The notes: generated by a model not told the origin, from the letters alone. 64,000 nucleotides of DNA from Maribacter algarum (ex Lu et al. 2025) (nom. illeg.) (GCA_947495915.1 CANMAW010000001.1:682001-746000), one strand, 5' to 3'. Counted from the stretch's first letter, positions 8,223 through 18,505 are shown. A program made the numbers and translations.

Positions 8223-9950
8223 TTAGTTGTTTAAATTAGGGTTGTTTAGTACTTCTCCGGTAGGAATAGGAAAATAATCATGTTGCTCTGAGCGATAGTT
8301 TTGTGAGGATAAAACAAAATCGGGTCTAACTCTTCCTGAAATAAATAGAGGGGCCTCACCTTGTCCGGTTACATCTAGATTAGCTTCACGCCAAACTTCA
8401 TCAGCACGCAAATCATCAAAAACCTCTTTAACAATACCCCAACGAACTAAGTCTTTATAACGGTGCCCTTCAAAGCATAATTCTATGGCTCTTTCAACAC
8501 GTTGAATGTGTGTTAATACGGTTTGTGCACTTGCAGTAACTAAAGGATGATCTCCATGAACTTGTTTACTTACGTGTAATTGAGGAAACATACCGCCATT
8601 CATATCCATATATTGTTGTAGGGTATAAACGCCTGCTCTACTTCTTACCATGTCAATATATTCAATGGCAGTCATAAAATCTCCGCTATCATTTATTACA
8701 GCTTCGGCATACATTAGTAAGACATCTGCATAACGAATGTGTCTAAAATTAATGCCACTACGCCCTCTAGGAGGTTCTGCATTTAAATGGTACCAATTAG
8801 AGTGTTTTTTTAAATAGGCACTTTGTCCGCCTCCCCAGCTGGCTTTAGCTTCTGCAAACGGAGCGAGGTACCAGTCACCTTCACCATTTCTAGGTGCGAT
8901 GGTGGCGTTCATTCTTTTAGATTCTAGGTTGGTGTCGTTTATAGTATTGTTAGGATCTACTTCATCGTATACTAACATTTCATGAAGGTTATAAGAAGCT
9001 ATAACCGTATTAAAAGCTCCGTACTGCAAGTGTCCCACTTCAGTACTTAATGTAGTAGATTCAGCACCTGCTCCACCAATTGTAGTATCATCTTCTGCAA
9101 AACCACTATTACCAGGTTTTATATCAAAAGAATAATTTACTTCGAAAATAGATTCTTCATTAAATTCATTTTCATGCCAAAAGTTATCTTCGATATTTCT
9201 AGTTAAACTATAAATGCCAGAATCTATTACTTCTTTAAATAAATTCGCAGCTGGCCCCCATTGTTCATCATAAAGATAGGTTTTACCTAATAGTGACGCC
9301 GCGGCACCCCAAGTAGCTCTACCTACATCATTAGCTTCCCAAGATTCTGGTAAATTATTAATAGCAAATTCCAAATCTGGAATAATTATTTGCGTATTAA
9401 CCTCCGCTATACTAGATATTGGCTTACTCAATTCTTCAATAGATTCTGCCACACCATCATGAATCATAGCACCGCCGTAGGTGTGAATAAGTTGAAAGTA
9501 AAAGAAAGCTCTTAAAAAACGTGTCTGACCTTCTATTTGCGCTCTGGCTTCATCAGGTAGAGTTTCTTCATCTACGACTTGAAGTTGTGAGATGATTGTG
9601 TTTGCTCTAAAGATACCTACATAAAGTTCTTCCCATTTATTGGTTAGGTGAATTTGCCCATTAGTATAGGTTAAATTTCTAAAAGGATAAGGTCTATACC
9701 ATGATTCTGTACCGGCAATATCTCCTAACATAAATTCTTGCACTAATTCAGCACCACTAACTGAACGGTATTGTAAAGCACCGTAAACAGTTGCAAGAGC
9801 AGAATTAAAATGGCCTTCGTTTTTCCAAAAATTTGTCTCTGTGAGCGCATTTGGATTTTGTTCGTCTAAAAATGTACTTTCATTACAACCAGTCGTAATT
9901 AGAGCAAGAAGTACAAGACTTTTTAATATTATTTTATTCATTGATTTCAT
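8223..9950 (-). CDS. SusD/RagB family nutrient-binding outer-membrane lipoprotein
   Basis: A 575-residue lipoprotein with lipid Cys22 (ITTGC) followed by the SusD start pattern FLDEQNPNALTETNFW. The helical TPR-rich N-terminal half and the C-terminal SusD block (INFRHIRYADVLLMYAEAV near 405-425, then IELCFEGHRYKDLVRWG) are clear. SusD proteins form the lid of the SusC transporter and bind oligosaccharides at the cell surface. The gene starts 11 bp after the susC stop, so the two are co-transcribed. Length is usual for the family. Substrate is inferred from the agar-type glycosidases in the locus. Confidence 0.95.
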   Translation of the reverse strand: MKSMNKIILKSLVLLALITTGCNESTFLDEQNPNALTETNFWKNEGHFNSALATVYGALQYRSVSGAELVQEFMLGDIAGTESWYRPYPFRNLTYTNGQIHLTNKWEELYVGIFRANTIISQLQVVDEETLPDEARAQIEGQTRFLRAFFYFQLIHTYGGAMIHDGVAESIEELSKPISSIAEVNTQIIIPDLEFAINNLPESWEANDVGRATWGAAASLLGKTYLYDEQWGPAANLFKEVIDSGIYSLTRNIEDNFWHENEFNEESIFEVNYSFDIKPGNSGFAEDDTTIGGAGAESTTLSTEVGHLQYGAFNTVIASYNLHEMLVYDEVDPNNTINDTNLESKRMNATIAPRNGEGDWYLAPFAEAKASWGGGQSAYLKKHSNWYHLNAEPPRGRSGINFRHIRYADVLLMYAEAVINDSGDFMTAIEYIDMVRSRAGVYTLQQYMDMNGGMFPQLHVSKQVHGDHPLVTASAQTVLTHIQRVERAIELCFEGHRYKDLVRWGIVKEVFDDLRADEVWREANLDVTGQGEAPLFISGRVRPDFVLSSQNYRSEQHDYFPIPTGEVLNNPNLNN

Positions 9951-9961
9951 AGTTATTTTTT

Positions 9962-12900
9962 TTAGAAACTTAATTGAACTCCTAGCATAAACTGACGAGC
10001 AATAGGATAGTTACCGTTGTCTACTCCTCTTTCAAATAGATTATCACCACCTACTTCAGGGTCATACCCCGTATAATTTGTAAATGTGAAAGGGTTTACA
10101 GAGTTTAAATAGAGTCTCATTCTATCAACTCCGTAGTTTTGGGTATTTGGTATGGTATAGCCAATAGATATTGATCGAATTCTTAGATAGGTGCCGTCTT
10201 CTAAGAACCAATCAGAGAACCCTCTTACATTAGAATGCCCTTCATTTTGTCTAAATGTTGGAATGTCTGAATCTGGGTTTTGAGGTGTCCACTGAAAAAC
10301 TTGATCTTGATGACGCCCACCGATATAGGCTAAGTTTTTATTACCATTGTATACTTCAGCGCCATAAGCCATATAACTTTGAACAGATAAATCCCAATTA
10401 TTATAATCTAGATTAAGATTTAAACCTGCTTCCCATTGTGGTATACCAGAACCAGAGAAAACTCGGTCATTGTCATTAATAGCACCGTCACCATTAACAT
10501 CTTTAAAACGTAAATCTCCTAATTGTGGCGAACTAATAGCACTTAAATCTAATTGTTGGTATTCTGTTAGCTCTTCTTGAGTTTTAATTACACCATCGTT
10601 TTGAAGTAAGAAGAAAGAACCAGCCGGATTATTTAAGGCTAAGAAAGTCGTATTGTCTCTATTAATTGTTCCCCCAGATTGGCCAAGGGTTTTACCATTT
10701 AAGTTGGTAATTTTATTGTCATTAAGCGTCCAAGTTCCTGATATACCAAACTTTAATTTGTCTCCTATTTTTCCTTTGTAATTGGCAGCAAATTCTACGC
10801 CTTTATTTACCATATTACCTGCATTTAGGGCTACACTACCGTAAGTGCTTTGGGCACGTGGTTGCCATAAACCGGAAGAAGGAGCAGTTTGCTCATTGAT
10901 TAACATGTCTTGTTTATCATTTTTATAAACATCAGCGGTTATATTCAATTTATTATTAAAAAGACCTAGCTCAAAACCAATGTTTTTTGATACCGTAGTT
11001 TCCCAAGCTACATTTGGGTTAGCATATCTTCGTTGAACTTGACCATTTACTAGATTTTCGTCTGTACCAAAAGGATAATTAACACCAGCTTCTATAGATG
11101 GAATAAAAGCATAATCCGGTATTCCATTAAAGCCTGTTTGGGCCCAACTTCCTCTAATTTTCAGATTATTAATGGCATCTACATTAAACCATTTTTCATC
11201 AGAAACATTCCACCCGGCAGAAAACCCATAAAAGTTACCATATCTTGTCTCTGGTGAAAACTTAGAAGAGCCATCACGTCTAAAACTTGCAGACAAGAGG
11301 TACTTTCCATCATAGTTGTACTGTAATCTGGCTAATTTTCCAGCAAGTGTATATCCGTTTTGGAATTCATTTGGTGATTTAGGGTCTGCCCCTGCATTTA
11401 ACACTTGAACATCATTTGATGCATCATCAGCAAAAACAGTTCCTACGTTTAGACTTCGCCATCTATATTTTTCATAAGATGCAGCTCCTAAGAGATCAAA
11501 GTTGTGCAGCCCAAATGATTTTTTGTAATTTAAAATATGCTCAATGGTTTCTCTTTTCGAGAACCAATAATTGTAATCTAGTTCTGCGTTTAGGGTAGAT
11601 GCAGCAGGACTTAAATTTCCGTTTCTATCTAATGCAAGATATTGTGGTTGAAAGAACTTTCTAAAATACTGGCCCTCATTACGACCTAAATTTAATTTAT
11701 AAGTTAGGCCATCTAAAAGTTCATATTCTAAGTTAAGAGAAATACTATTACTCTTATTTTCTCTTTTATCAATATTATCTAATTGTCTTGAAAGAAAGCC
11801 ATAAAATATTTCATTGGCAGCAGATATTAGCACGGTATTTTCTCCGGTTCTATTGATTTGGTCAAAGGGTGCACTGTGAGGTACATTTTGAATGGCAAAA
11901 CCGAATAAATTCCATGGTTCTTGTTTTCTATTTTCAGTTGTTAAACTGGCAGAACCAAAAGCTTTAAATCTACCTTTAGTGAATTGACCTGTAATTCTAT
12001 TAGTTAATCGGTCAAAATCAGAACTTATTAATACCCCTTCTTGTTTATAGTAAGTGGTATTAAAGTTATAAGTCAAATTTTCTGCTCCGCCAGATAAGTT
12101 GAAAGAAACATTTTGAATTATTGCATTGTCATTTTGAACTTCGTCAACAAAATTAGTATTCCAGTCAAGCGCATTTGCATCTAATAGAAAAGTTTGAGGT
12201 TCATCACCACCAACCTCGGCAGTAGTTTCTCTATTATAAAGAAAATCTGTTGTGTTTGATAATGGCGTTCCAGAGGTAATGTTTTGAATGCCAGTAAAGG
12301 TATTTAAATCAATTTTCATTTTACCTTTTTTACCTCTCTTGGTTGTAATTAAGATTACCCCACCAGCTGCCCGAACACCATACACAGAAGCTGAAGCACC
12401 ATCTTTAAGAATGTCGATAGACTCTATTTGTTCTGGCGCTAGGTTAGGATTTTCTTCTTGAGGAATATTATCAACTACATAAAGTGGTTCGCCACCATTT
12501 ATTGATACTAAACCTCTAATCTGAACATTTGCTGCTTCTCCTGGGCGGCCGCTAACGGCTTGAATATTCACACCAGATACTTTTCCTTGTATGGCAGCTC
12601 CAATATCAGATACCGGTACTTTAACTAATTCTTCAGAACCTACCTTTGCAACAGCTCCAGTAACTTCTTTCTTTTTCTGAGTACCATAGCCAACCACAAT
12701 TACCTCTTCAAGAACTTGAGAATCTTCTTCCATAGATAAGTTTATGGTTTTGTCATTAGCAGATACTACTCGTTTCTCATTTTTGAATCCTAGGTATGAA
12801 AAAACTAACGTTTCACCTATATCGACAGTAATGGAATAATTACCATCAAAATCTGTTACTGCACCCTTGGTGGTGCCTTCTACAACAATAGACACGCCTG

Positions 12901-13030
12901 GCAATGGAGTCTTCTGTTGGTCTGTTACAACACCTGAAATAGTTTCTTGTGCGTACGCCCAGCTAATTCCTAACACGAGGTAGAGCAGCAAGGCACTCAT
13001 TTTCATAAATTTTGGTTTTTGTCCTTTCAT
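9962..13030 (-). CDS. SusC/RagA family TonB-dependent outer-membrane transporter
   Basis: A 1022-residue outer-membrane protein. After the signal peptide (to about AYAQ, residue 28) comes a carboxypeptidase-D-like domain (VTDQQKTPLPGVSIVVEGTT, near 36-55), then the hallmark EEVIVVGYGTQKKKEVTGAV (about 108-127), a plug domain (about 130-235) and a beta-barrel ending in FMLGVQLSF, with terminal Phe as in most outer-membrane proteins. It imports oligosaccharides using TonB energy. It is the first gene of the minus-strand operon with susD and the glycan-binding lipoprotein. Its upstream region carries a 7-bp inverted repeat at 13057-13079. Confidence 0.96.
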   Translation of the reverse strand: MKGQKPKFMKMSALLLYLVLGISWAYAQETISGVVTDQQKTPLPGVSIVVEGTTKGAVTDFDGNYSITVDIGETLVFSYLGFKNEKRVVSANDKTINLSMEEDSQVLEEVIVVGYGTQKKKEVTGAVAKVGSEELVKVPVSDIGAAIQGKVSGVNIQAVSGRPGEAANVQIRGLVSINGGEPLYVVDNIPQEENPNLAPEQIESIDILKDGASASVYGVRAAGGVILITTKRGKKGKMKIDLNTFTGIQNITSGTPLSNTTDFLYNRETTAEVGGDEPQTFLLDANALDWNTNFVDEVQNDNAIIQNVSFNLSGGAENLTYNFNTTYYKQEGVLISSDFDRLTNRITGQFTKGRFKAFGSASLTTENRKQEPWNLFGFAIQNVPHSAPFDQINRTGENTVLISAANEIFYGFLSRQLDNIDKRENKSNSISLNLEYELLDGLTYKLNLGRNEGQYFRKFFQPQYLALDRNGNLSPAASTLNAELDYNYWFSKRETIEHILNYKKSFGLHNFDLLGAASYEKYRWRSLNVGTVFADDASNDVQVLNAGADPKSPNEFQNGYTLAGKLARLQYNYDGKYLLSASFRRDGSSKFSPETRYGNFYGFSAGWNVSDEKWFNVDAINNLKIRGSWAQTGFNGIPDYAFIPSIEAGVNYPFGTDENLVNGQVQRRYANPNVAWETTVSKNIGFELGLFNNKLNITADVYKNDKQDMLINEQTAPSSGLWQPRAQSTYGSVALNAGNMVNKGVEFAANYKGKIGDKLKFGISGTWTLNDNKITNLNGKTLGQSGGTINRDNTTFLALNNPAGSFFLLQNDGVIKTQEELTEYQQLDLSAISSPQLGDLRFKDVNGDGAINDNDRVFSGSGIPQWEAGLNLNLDYNNWDLSVQSYMAYGAEVYNGNKNLAYIGGRHQDQVFQWTPQNPDSDIPTFRQNEGHSNVRGFSDWFLEDGTYLRIRSISIGYTIPNTQNYGVDRMRLYLNSVNPFTFTNYTGYDPEVGGDNLFERGVDNGNYPIARQFMLGVQLSF

Positions 13031-13056
13031 AATAATGAATTAGGTAGTTGGTATTT

Positions 13057-13079
13057 AATGACACTACTAATATGTCATT
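13057..13079. promoter_or_regulatory. Inverted repeat just upstream of susC
   Basis: Perfect 7-bp arms AATGACA and TGTCATT are separated by nine bases, 27 bp before the susC start. It may be an operator or a 5'-leader hairpin. Confidence 0.4.
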
Positions 13080-13704
13080 GAAATAGATTAAATATTTAGT
13101 TATTGAAAAAAATTCAAGGCTAAATTTATCAGATTATGAATTTGAGTAATAAAAAACGCCCTCAATAAAAACTGGACATAGTTTTTCAATTTGAAGTCAG
13201 AAGTTGGTATTTGTTAAATAATTTGAAATTTTTTTAAGAACTCATTTCGTATTTTCTTAAAATTTGAGAATTTATATTTAGTTGACTGAAAATTGGTCGT
13301 ATGTGAAGCTATTGCTATATTTTACTAAGGTTTTTCCAATTCATAATCTATCTTATAGTGGGCTAATCAGAAATGTTTGTTCAGGTATTGTTCAGGTTGC
13401 CAAAACGAGTGTTCTAGTAGGTTCTACTATCAGTTCAAAATTGTTTAGTAATGCTGTTGAAGTTCTTGATTATATAAATACTGCTGCCATATTTTAAGAA
13501 TTTGAAGAAATTTACATGATTAAGCCGAGGTAGTATTAACTAAAACTCCTGAGAATGCTTTAATTAACTCTCTATAAACATCAGAGAATTTTGTTTTTTA
13601 CACATATATTCGAATTATGTTTAATGAGCAATATAACTTCATTAAACTCTTTTTTTTTCATATTTTCAAAGTCATATTTTGTTGAACCAATACCTCTATC
13701 AATA
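13080..13704. other. Intergenic region between susC and the oxidoreductase gene
   Basis: About 620 bp of AT-rich sequence should hold the divergent promoters of the susC operon and the oxidoreductase. It contains a small AAAAACT/AGTTTTT hairpin at 13167-13186. A 71-codon TTG-initiated frame at 13282-13497 has no recognisable features, and I do not call it a gene. It could be a decayed remnant, but nothing proves this. Confidence 0.4.
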
Positions 13705-15033
13705 ATGACTACAAGACGAAGCTTTATAAAGAAATCAACTACATGTTCAGCAGCTATATCTTTAGGTGACTTACTGTTGCCAAGCACATCTTTTGCAAAA
13801 GTAATTGGAGCAAATGACCATATTAATTGTGCCGTTATTGGTGTTCGAAGTAGGGGTAAAGCACACTACAAGGCCATACATGCAGATTTGAATGCAAAAG
13901 TGGTATATACCTGTGATGTTGATGATTTAGTCATTGAAGAGCACAATGTTTGGTGTCAAGAAAATTTGGGCTATGTACCTAAAGTTGAAAAAGATTTTAG
14001 AAAAGTTTTAGAAGATAAAGATGTTGATGCTGTTTTTATAGCGACTCCAGAACACTGGCACGCTCCTATGGCTATAATGGCATTGCAAGCTGGCAAACAT
14101 GTTTATGTAGAAAAACCATGTAGTCACAATGCTCACGAAAACGATTTGTTGGTCGCAGCTCAGAAAAAGTATGGTAAAAAAGTGCAGATGGGAAACCAAC
14201 AACGCTCTGCCATAACAACGCAATCAGCTATTAAAGATATACGAAACGGAATTATTGGCGAAGTTTATAAAGGAGAAGCTTATTACTCAAATAATAGAGG
14301 CTCGATTGGTAAAGGTAAAAAGGTTGAGGTTCCTAAAACTTTAGATTGGGAACTTTGGCAAGGGCCTGCACCAAGAACAGATTATAAAGATAACATTCAC
14401 CCTTATAATTGGCATTGGTTTCGAAAGTGGGGTACTGGTGAAATGCATAATAACGGAACACATGAAGTTGATATTTGCCGCTGGGCTTTAGGAACGACTT
14501 TGCCCGAAAGTGTGACATCTTTTGGTGGTAAGTATACCTATGATGATGACTGGGAGTTTGTTGACAATCAACAAGTAACATTTAAATTTACAGGGAATAA
14601 ATTTATTACATGGACAGGCCACAGTAGGGGCGTTCTTAAACCTCAACGACCTGGTCGTGGAATTACAATTTATGGCAGCAGGGGATCAATCGAATTAAGT
14701 AGAAATTATTACAAATTATATGATTTACAAGGAAACCCGATTAAACATGAATTTGAAAAATCTACCAGTGCGACAACAAATACAAGAGGTGAAGGCGGTT
14801 TAGATGTATCTCATGTAGGTAATTTTTTCGATGCCATTAGAAAAGATAAAAGCTTAAATGCAGATATTCAAGATGCCAACTATTCAACGATGTTATGTCA
14901 TTTAGGAAATATGGCGCAAGATGCAGGAGAGACGTTAAAAATTGATTCTGAAACAGGTAAAATACTAAATAATAAAAAGGCCATGCAAAACTGGAAAAGA
15001 GAATACCAGCCAGGGTGGGAACCAAAATTATAA
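13705..15033 (+). CDS. Tat-exported Gfo/Idh/MocA family NAD(P)-dependent oxidoreductase
   Basis: A 442-residue protein from the ATG at 13705; longer frames extend into non-coding DNA. The N terminus has a twin-arginine signal (TTRRSFIKK, Arg4-Arg5), so the folded enzyme with cofactor is probably exported. A Rossmann fold follows (CAVIGVRSRGKAH, 42-54), with the family signature VEKPCSHN (Lys137) and a C-terminal alpha/beta domain. Such enzymes oxidise sugars at ring hydroxyls or act as glycosidases through an NAD-linked redox mechanism. With the DUF1080 protein at base 1, an oxidation-then-cleavage route through a 3-keto sugar is plausible. An SDR gene follows 9 bp downstream and is probably in the same operon. 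Confidence 0.85.
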   Translation: MTTRRSFIKKSTTCSAAISLGDLLLPSTSFAKVIGANDHINCAVIGVRSRGKAHYKAIHADLNAKVVYTCDVDDLVIEEHNVWCQENLGYVPKVEKDFRKVLEDKDVDAVFIATPEHWHAPMAIMALQAGKHVYVEKPCSHNAHENDLLVAAQKKYGKKVQMGNQQRSAITTQSAIKDIRNGIIGEVYKGEAYYSNNRGSIGKGKKVEVPKTLDWELWQGPAPRTDYKDNIHPYNWHWFRKWGTGEMHNNGTHEVDICRWALGTTLPESVTSFGGKYTYDDDWEFVDNQQVTFKFTGNKFITWTGHSRGVLKPQRPGRGITIYGSRGSIELSRNYYKLYDLQGNPIKHEFEKSTSATTNTRGEGGLDVSHVGNFFDAIRKDKSLNADIQDANYSTMLCHLGNMAQDAGETLKIDSETGKILNNKKAMQNWKREYQPGWEPKL

Positions 15034-15042
15034 GAATAATAC

Positions 15043-15756
15043 ATGCAAGATTTAAAAGGAAAAGTAGCCTATATTACAGGTGGCTCAAAAGGAATTGGTT
15101 ATGGAGTAGCCCAAAAACTTGTTGCTGCAGGTATGAAAGTAGCGATTAGTGGAAGAACACTTAAAACTGTTGAAAATGCTGCACAGTATTTAGGTGATTC
15201 AAAATGTGTTTTAGCTTTAGAATCAGATGTTACCAAATTAGGTGACGAAAAAATTGCGATTAAAAATATTCTTGATAAATGGGGTCAAGTAGATGTAGTA
15301 TTAGCGAATGCTGGTGTTGGTCACTTTGCCGCTGTTGATGAATTGTCGGAAGAACAATGGCATCAAATGGTAAATACAAATTTAAATGGTGTTTTTCATA
15401 CGTTAAAAGCCTCAGTAGAGGCCTTGAAAAAATCAAAAGGTTATTATATAACATTAGCTAGTTTAGCGGGCGCGAACTTTTTTGCGACAGGGGCAGGGTA
15501 TAATGCTACCAAATTCGGCGTTGTAGGGTTTACACAAGCTGCAATGCTAGATTTACGCAAGTATGATGTAAAGGTATCGACGATCATGCCTGGTTCCGTA
15601 GCTACCTTTTTTAATAATCACGAACCCTCTGAAAAAGACGCTTGGAAAATTCAGCCTGAAGATATTGGTAAACTGGTGTTAGATCTTTTGAAAATGCACC
15701 CTAGAACATTACCAAGTAAAATAGAAGTTCGGCCTACAAGACCAGATAAGAAGTAA
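15043..15756 (+). CDS. Short-chain dehydrogenase/reductase
   Basis: A 237-residue classical SDR with the nucleotide-binding motif TGGSKGIG (12-19), the structural NAG (89-91) and the catalytic set Ser140, Tyr153 and Lys157 (YNATK). It starts 9 bp after the oxidoreductase gene, so both probably serve the same sugar pathway. The specific substrate cannot be told from sequence; 3-oxoacyl-ACP reductase is the usual default annotation, but the context argues for a sugar or keto-sugar substrate. The stop codon almost meets the stop of the convergent addB gene. Confidence 0.85.
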   Translation: MQDLKGKVAYITGGSKGIGYGVAQKLVAAGMKVAISGRTLKTVENAAQYLGDSKCVLALESDVTKLGDEKIAIKNILDKWGQVDVVLANAGVGHFAAVDELSEEQWHQMVNTNLNGVFHTLKASVEALKKSKGYYITLASLAGANFFATGAGYNATKFGVVGFTQAAMLDLRKYDVKVSTIMPGSVATFFNNHEPSEKDAWKIQPEDIGKLVLDLLKMHPRTLPSKIEVRPTRPDKK

Positions 15757-15772
15757 CTTAAACTTCTTTTTC
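15748..15772 (+). terminator. Possible terminator overlapping the SDR stop codon
   Basis: The arms AAGAAGT and ACTTCTT form a 7-bp stem followed by a T-rich run. It overlaps the last codons of the SDR and the end of addB. The stem is short, so this is tentative. Confidence 0.35.
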
Positions 15773-18505
15773 TGTAAATGGTATTTTAGGATTACAGATT
15801 TCAATTATGAGTTGTGTTAGTTCTTCTCGAAATAATGATAAGGTTTCTTGGGTGATTTGATGATCTTTTTGGCGACTTGACACCGTAGGTTTGGTGCCAA
15901 ATTTTAGTAACCCTTCAGACAAATTTTTAAAAGAAATAATTCCGGCTTCAATATTTGTTATTGAATGAATGTCATTGTACATAAGGGCATAACACAACAG
16001 TTGAAAAGCTTTACTATAATCGTATTCTGTGGTTAATTCTTTCCAATTATAAATTAAAACGTTTTTGTTTTCTACTTTACCGGTCTTATAATCAATTATT
16101 CGAATTATACCATCTTTCTCGTCAATTCGATCTAATTTACCTCTTAGGGCAATAGGGAAATCTAACCCTGGTACCTTTAGCTCCGCACGAAGATTTTGCT
16201 CTAATCCAATAATTTTTATTTGATGTTTTTTGGCATCTTTAATTTCTATATTTAGAAAATTCTCGATGTATCGCGTTGCAACTTGAAAAGCAATGAGGTT
16301 TTTACCATGTGAAATATCACCATCAAGATAGCTCTTTGCAAAATGTCTTTTTACTAAGGGTTTGATTTTTACTCGTACTTTAGAAAGCTCATCTGCTGAT
16401 AAATATTTTCCAATAAAAGGAGTATATATTTCTTCTAAAGTGTCATGAATTATGGTGCCAAAGGTATTTGCTGCTACCGTTTCTTCTACCGCTGTTAGAT
16501 TATCAATGTGAAGTAAATTTCTTTTATAAAAATCTAAAGGATTTCGAATATAATTACTCAATGAGGTTGGCGAAAATCCTTTATTAGCGTGGTTTTTAAT
16601 TAGGGTTAATAGTTCATTTGACTTCTCGATATAATCTAACTTTTTAGTTTCAGTTGTGATCGTCGGAGAAAGTACGGTATGAGAAATGTTTTCAGATATT
16701 TTAGAATCAGTCAGTAGTTGTGCTATTAGTCTACTTTTTTCCCGTCCTTCAAGTACATCAGGTTCTGTATTATAAATGATATAGATGTTTTTAGCCCGTT
16801 GTAATAATCGGTAAAAATGATAGGTATAAACAGCATCTTTTTCTTTGTAAGTAGGTAGCCCAATGGCTTTTTTAAGATCGAAGGGAATGAATGAATTGTT
16901 AGATTTACCTGAAGGAAGAATTCCTTCGTTCACCGAAGTAATAATTACGGTTTCAAAATCTAAATTTCTACTTTCGAGCATTCCCATCACTTGTAAGCCC
17001 TTCAATGGGTCACCTTGAAAATCAACTGTTTCGGAAGACAGCAGTTCTTTATAAAGGCTTTGAAGCGACTGTAGATCATTTACAAATGGATATTTGGCAA
17101 TTAATTCAGCTATTTGTATAAATAGCACGTGAAAACGGTATAAATATTCTAAGCTTAAATCATTTTTACGGGTAATAAATTTTTGTTTTAAGGTTTCAAT
17201 TATATTTAAACAATAGGTGATCAATTCAGTGGTTGTTGGCTGTGCTTCATGAAAAAGCATTGCCAAATTAACATCTGTAGTATTACTTTGGTTGATTTTT
17301 GAGACCGTTATATGTGTCCAATTGTTATGTTTAATCACACTAGCTAATGTAGTTTGCTGTTCTTTTTCATCATTATTAATTAGTTCTTTGATGTAAGGAT
17401 GAGAGAGAAAAGCAAGTATCGGTTGATAGAACCAACCCCGTTTATCGCGATGTAGATATAATTCTATAAATTGAGTAAAAAGATTGCTTAGGGTGGTTTT
17501 AGACAAAGAATAACCCATAGTAACATTTACTGCATTTATTGTTTGTGGAATGCTATGTAACACCGGATTTAACAAATTTTCATCACCCAAAACAACCGCG
17601 GTATTTACAAGGGATGTAGTTGCTGAATTGTTTAATTTATCTAATAGTTTTCCGACATATTTTGCTTGTGAGATGTTTTTGGGTACTCCTGTTATTTGAA
17701 TTCGCTTCTCTTTTAAAAAATGATCACCAATACTTTTAAATTCATTTTCTTTAAAATACGGCCATGAATTGGCATGTTGTTTGATAAATAAGCCGGCGTC
17801 ATGTATGTGGTCATTAAAAAAATGAGAATCAATGTCCCAATAGATATCAGAATTGGTTTCTTTTAGTAGGGTTTGTATTATAAATTCTTCCGCAGTGTTA
17901 AGTGCATTGAAACCTATAAATATATGTTTCTGTGATTTGGTGCTTTCTATATAATCATGAATTTTGTCGCAGGCTTGACGATATACTAGCCCTTGATGGC
18001 CAATGTTTTGTAGTAGTAAGGCATTGTTAAAATCAGCATAGAGTTGTTCAAGATTATTCCAAAAACTCAGATAATCTTGCATCATTTGAGTTTTTTCGTC
18101 TTGTAAAGACCAGTGATTGATTTCTTGTATAGCAGAAAGGTTCGAAAATAATTTTGTTGAATCAATTAAATAACGGTCAATTTCATTGATGTCTTGCAAT
18201 AGGGTTTGAGCCCATTTTGAAAATGTAAAAAAATTATCTTTTTGTTTACTGTTGTCTTTTGAATAGACGCCATACAATTCAAAAACTTGTTGTGTATTTG
18301 TGGCATATTTTAATTGAGAAATTTGCTCTACAAAAGTCTCAATACTATATATTTCAGGAGCAAATGCAGTTTTAGTACTAGTATTGGCTATACTTTTTCT
18401 TAAAAAAGTACCCGCACGTTTACTGGGTAAAATGAAAATAAGATCTTCAAATGATTCATGTTTTTGAGATATATTTTGGAGTACTTCTAGTAAAAAACTT
18501 GTCAT
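15758..18505 (-). CDS. addB: AddB-like helicase-fold/PD-(D/E)XK nuclease subunit
   Basis: A 915-residue protein of the AddB family. The N-terminal superfamily-1-like part has ILPSKRAGTFLRKS in place of a Walker A motif, so it should not hydrolyse ATP. The C-terminal PD-(D/E)XK nuclease has a conserved His (FGTIIHDTLEEIY) and the catalytic GKLDRID and IIDYKTGK motifs (about 790-815). Firmicute AddB proteins carry a four-Cys Fe-S cluster around the nuclease; here the usual Cys site reads YIRNPLDFYKR with Asn, suggesting no cluster. It works with AddA (21233) in double-strand break repair. Two unrelated genes, an ompA-like gene and kbl, lie between the subunits on the same strand. Confidence 0.85.
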   Translation of the reverse strand: MTSFLLEVLQNISQKHESFEDLIFILPSKRAGTFLRKSIANTSTKTAFAPEIYSIETFVEQISQLKYATNTQQVFELYGVYSKDNSKQKDNFFTFSKWAQTLLQDINEIDRYLIDSTKLFSNLSAIQEINHWSLQDEKTQMMQDYLSFWNNLEQLYADFNNALLLQNIGHQGLVYRQACDKIHDYIESTKSQKHIFIGFNALNTAEEFIIQTLLKETNSDIYWDIDSHFFNDHIHDAGLFIKQHANSWPYFKENEFKSIGDHFLKEKRIQITGVPKNISQAKYVGKLLDKLNNSATTSLVNTAVVLGDENLLNPVLHSIPQTINAVNVTMGYSLSKTTLSNLFTQFIELYLHRDKRGWFYQPILAFLSHPYIKELINNDEKEQQTTLASVIKHNNWTHITVSKINQSNTTDVNLAMLFHEAQPTTTELITYCLNIIETLKQKFITRKNDLSLEYLYRFHVLFIQIAELIAKYPFVNDLQSLQSLYKELLSSETVDFQGDPLKGLQVMGMLESRNLDFETVIITSVNEGILPSGKSNNSFIPFDLKKAIGLPTYKEKDAVYTYHFYRLLQRAKNIYIIYNTEPDVLEGREKSRLIAQLLTDSKISENISHTVLSPTITTETKKLDYIEKSNELLTLIKNHANKGFSPTSLSNYIRNPLDFYKRNLLHIDNLTAVEETVAANTFGTIIHDTLEEIYTPFIGKYLSADELSKVRVKIKPLVKRHFAKSYLDGDISHGKNLIAFQVATRYIENFLNIEIKDAKKHQIKIIGLEQNLRAELKVPGLDFPIALRGKLDRIDEKDGIIRIIDYKTGKVENKNVLIYNWKELTTEYDYSKAFQLLCYALMYNDIHSITNIEAGIISFKNLSEGLLKFGTKPTVSSRQKDHQITQETLSLFREELTQLIIEICNPKIPFTEKEV

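Noticed and set aside
13282-13497. 71-codon frame between susC and the oxidoreductase
   Set aside because: TTG start, no recognised domain and no promoter or terminator signal.
13581-13787. Minus-strand frame across the start of the oxidoreductase
   Set aside because: It overlaps the Tat signal region and has no independent support.
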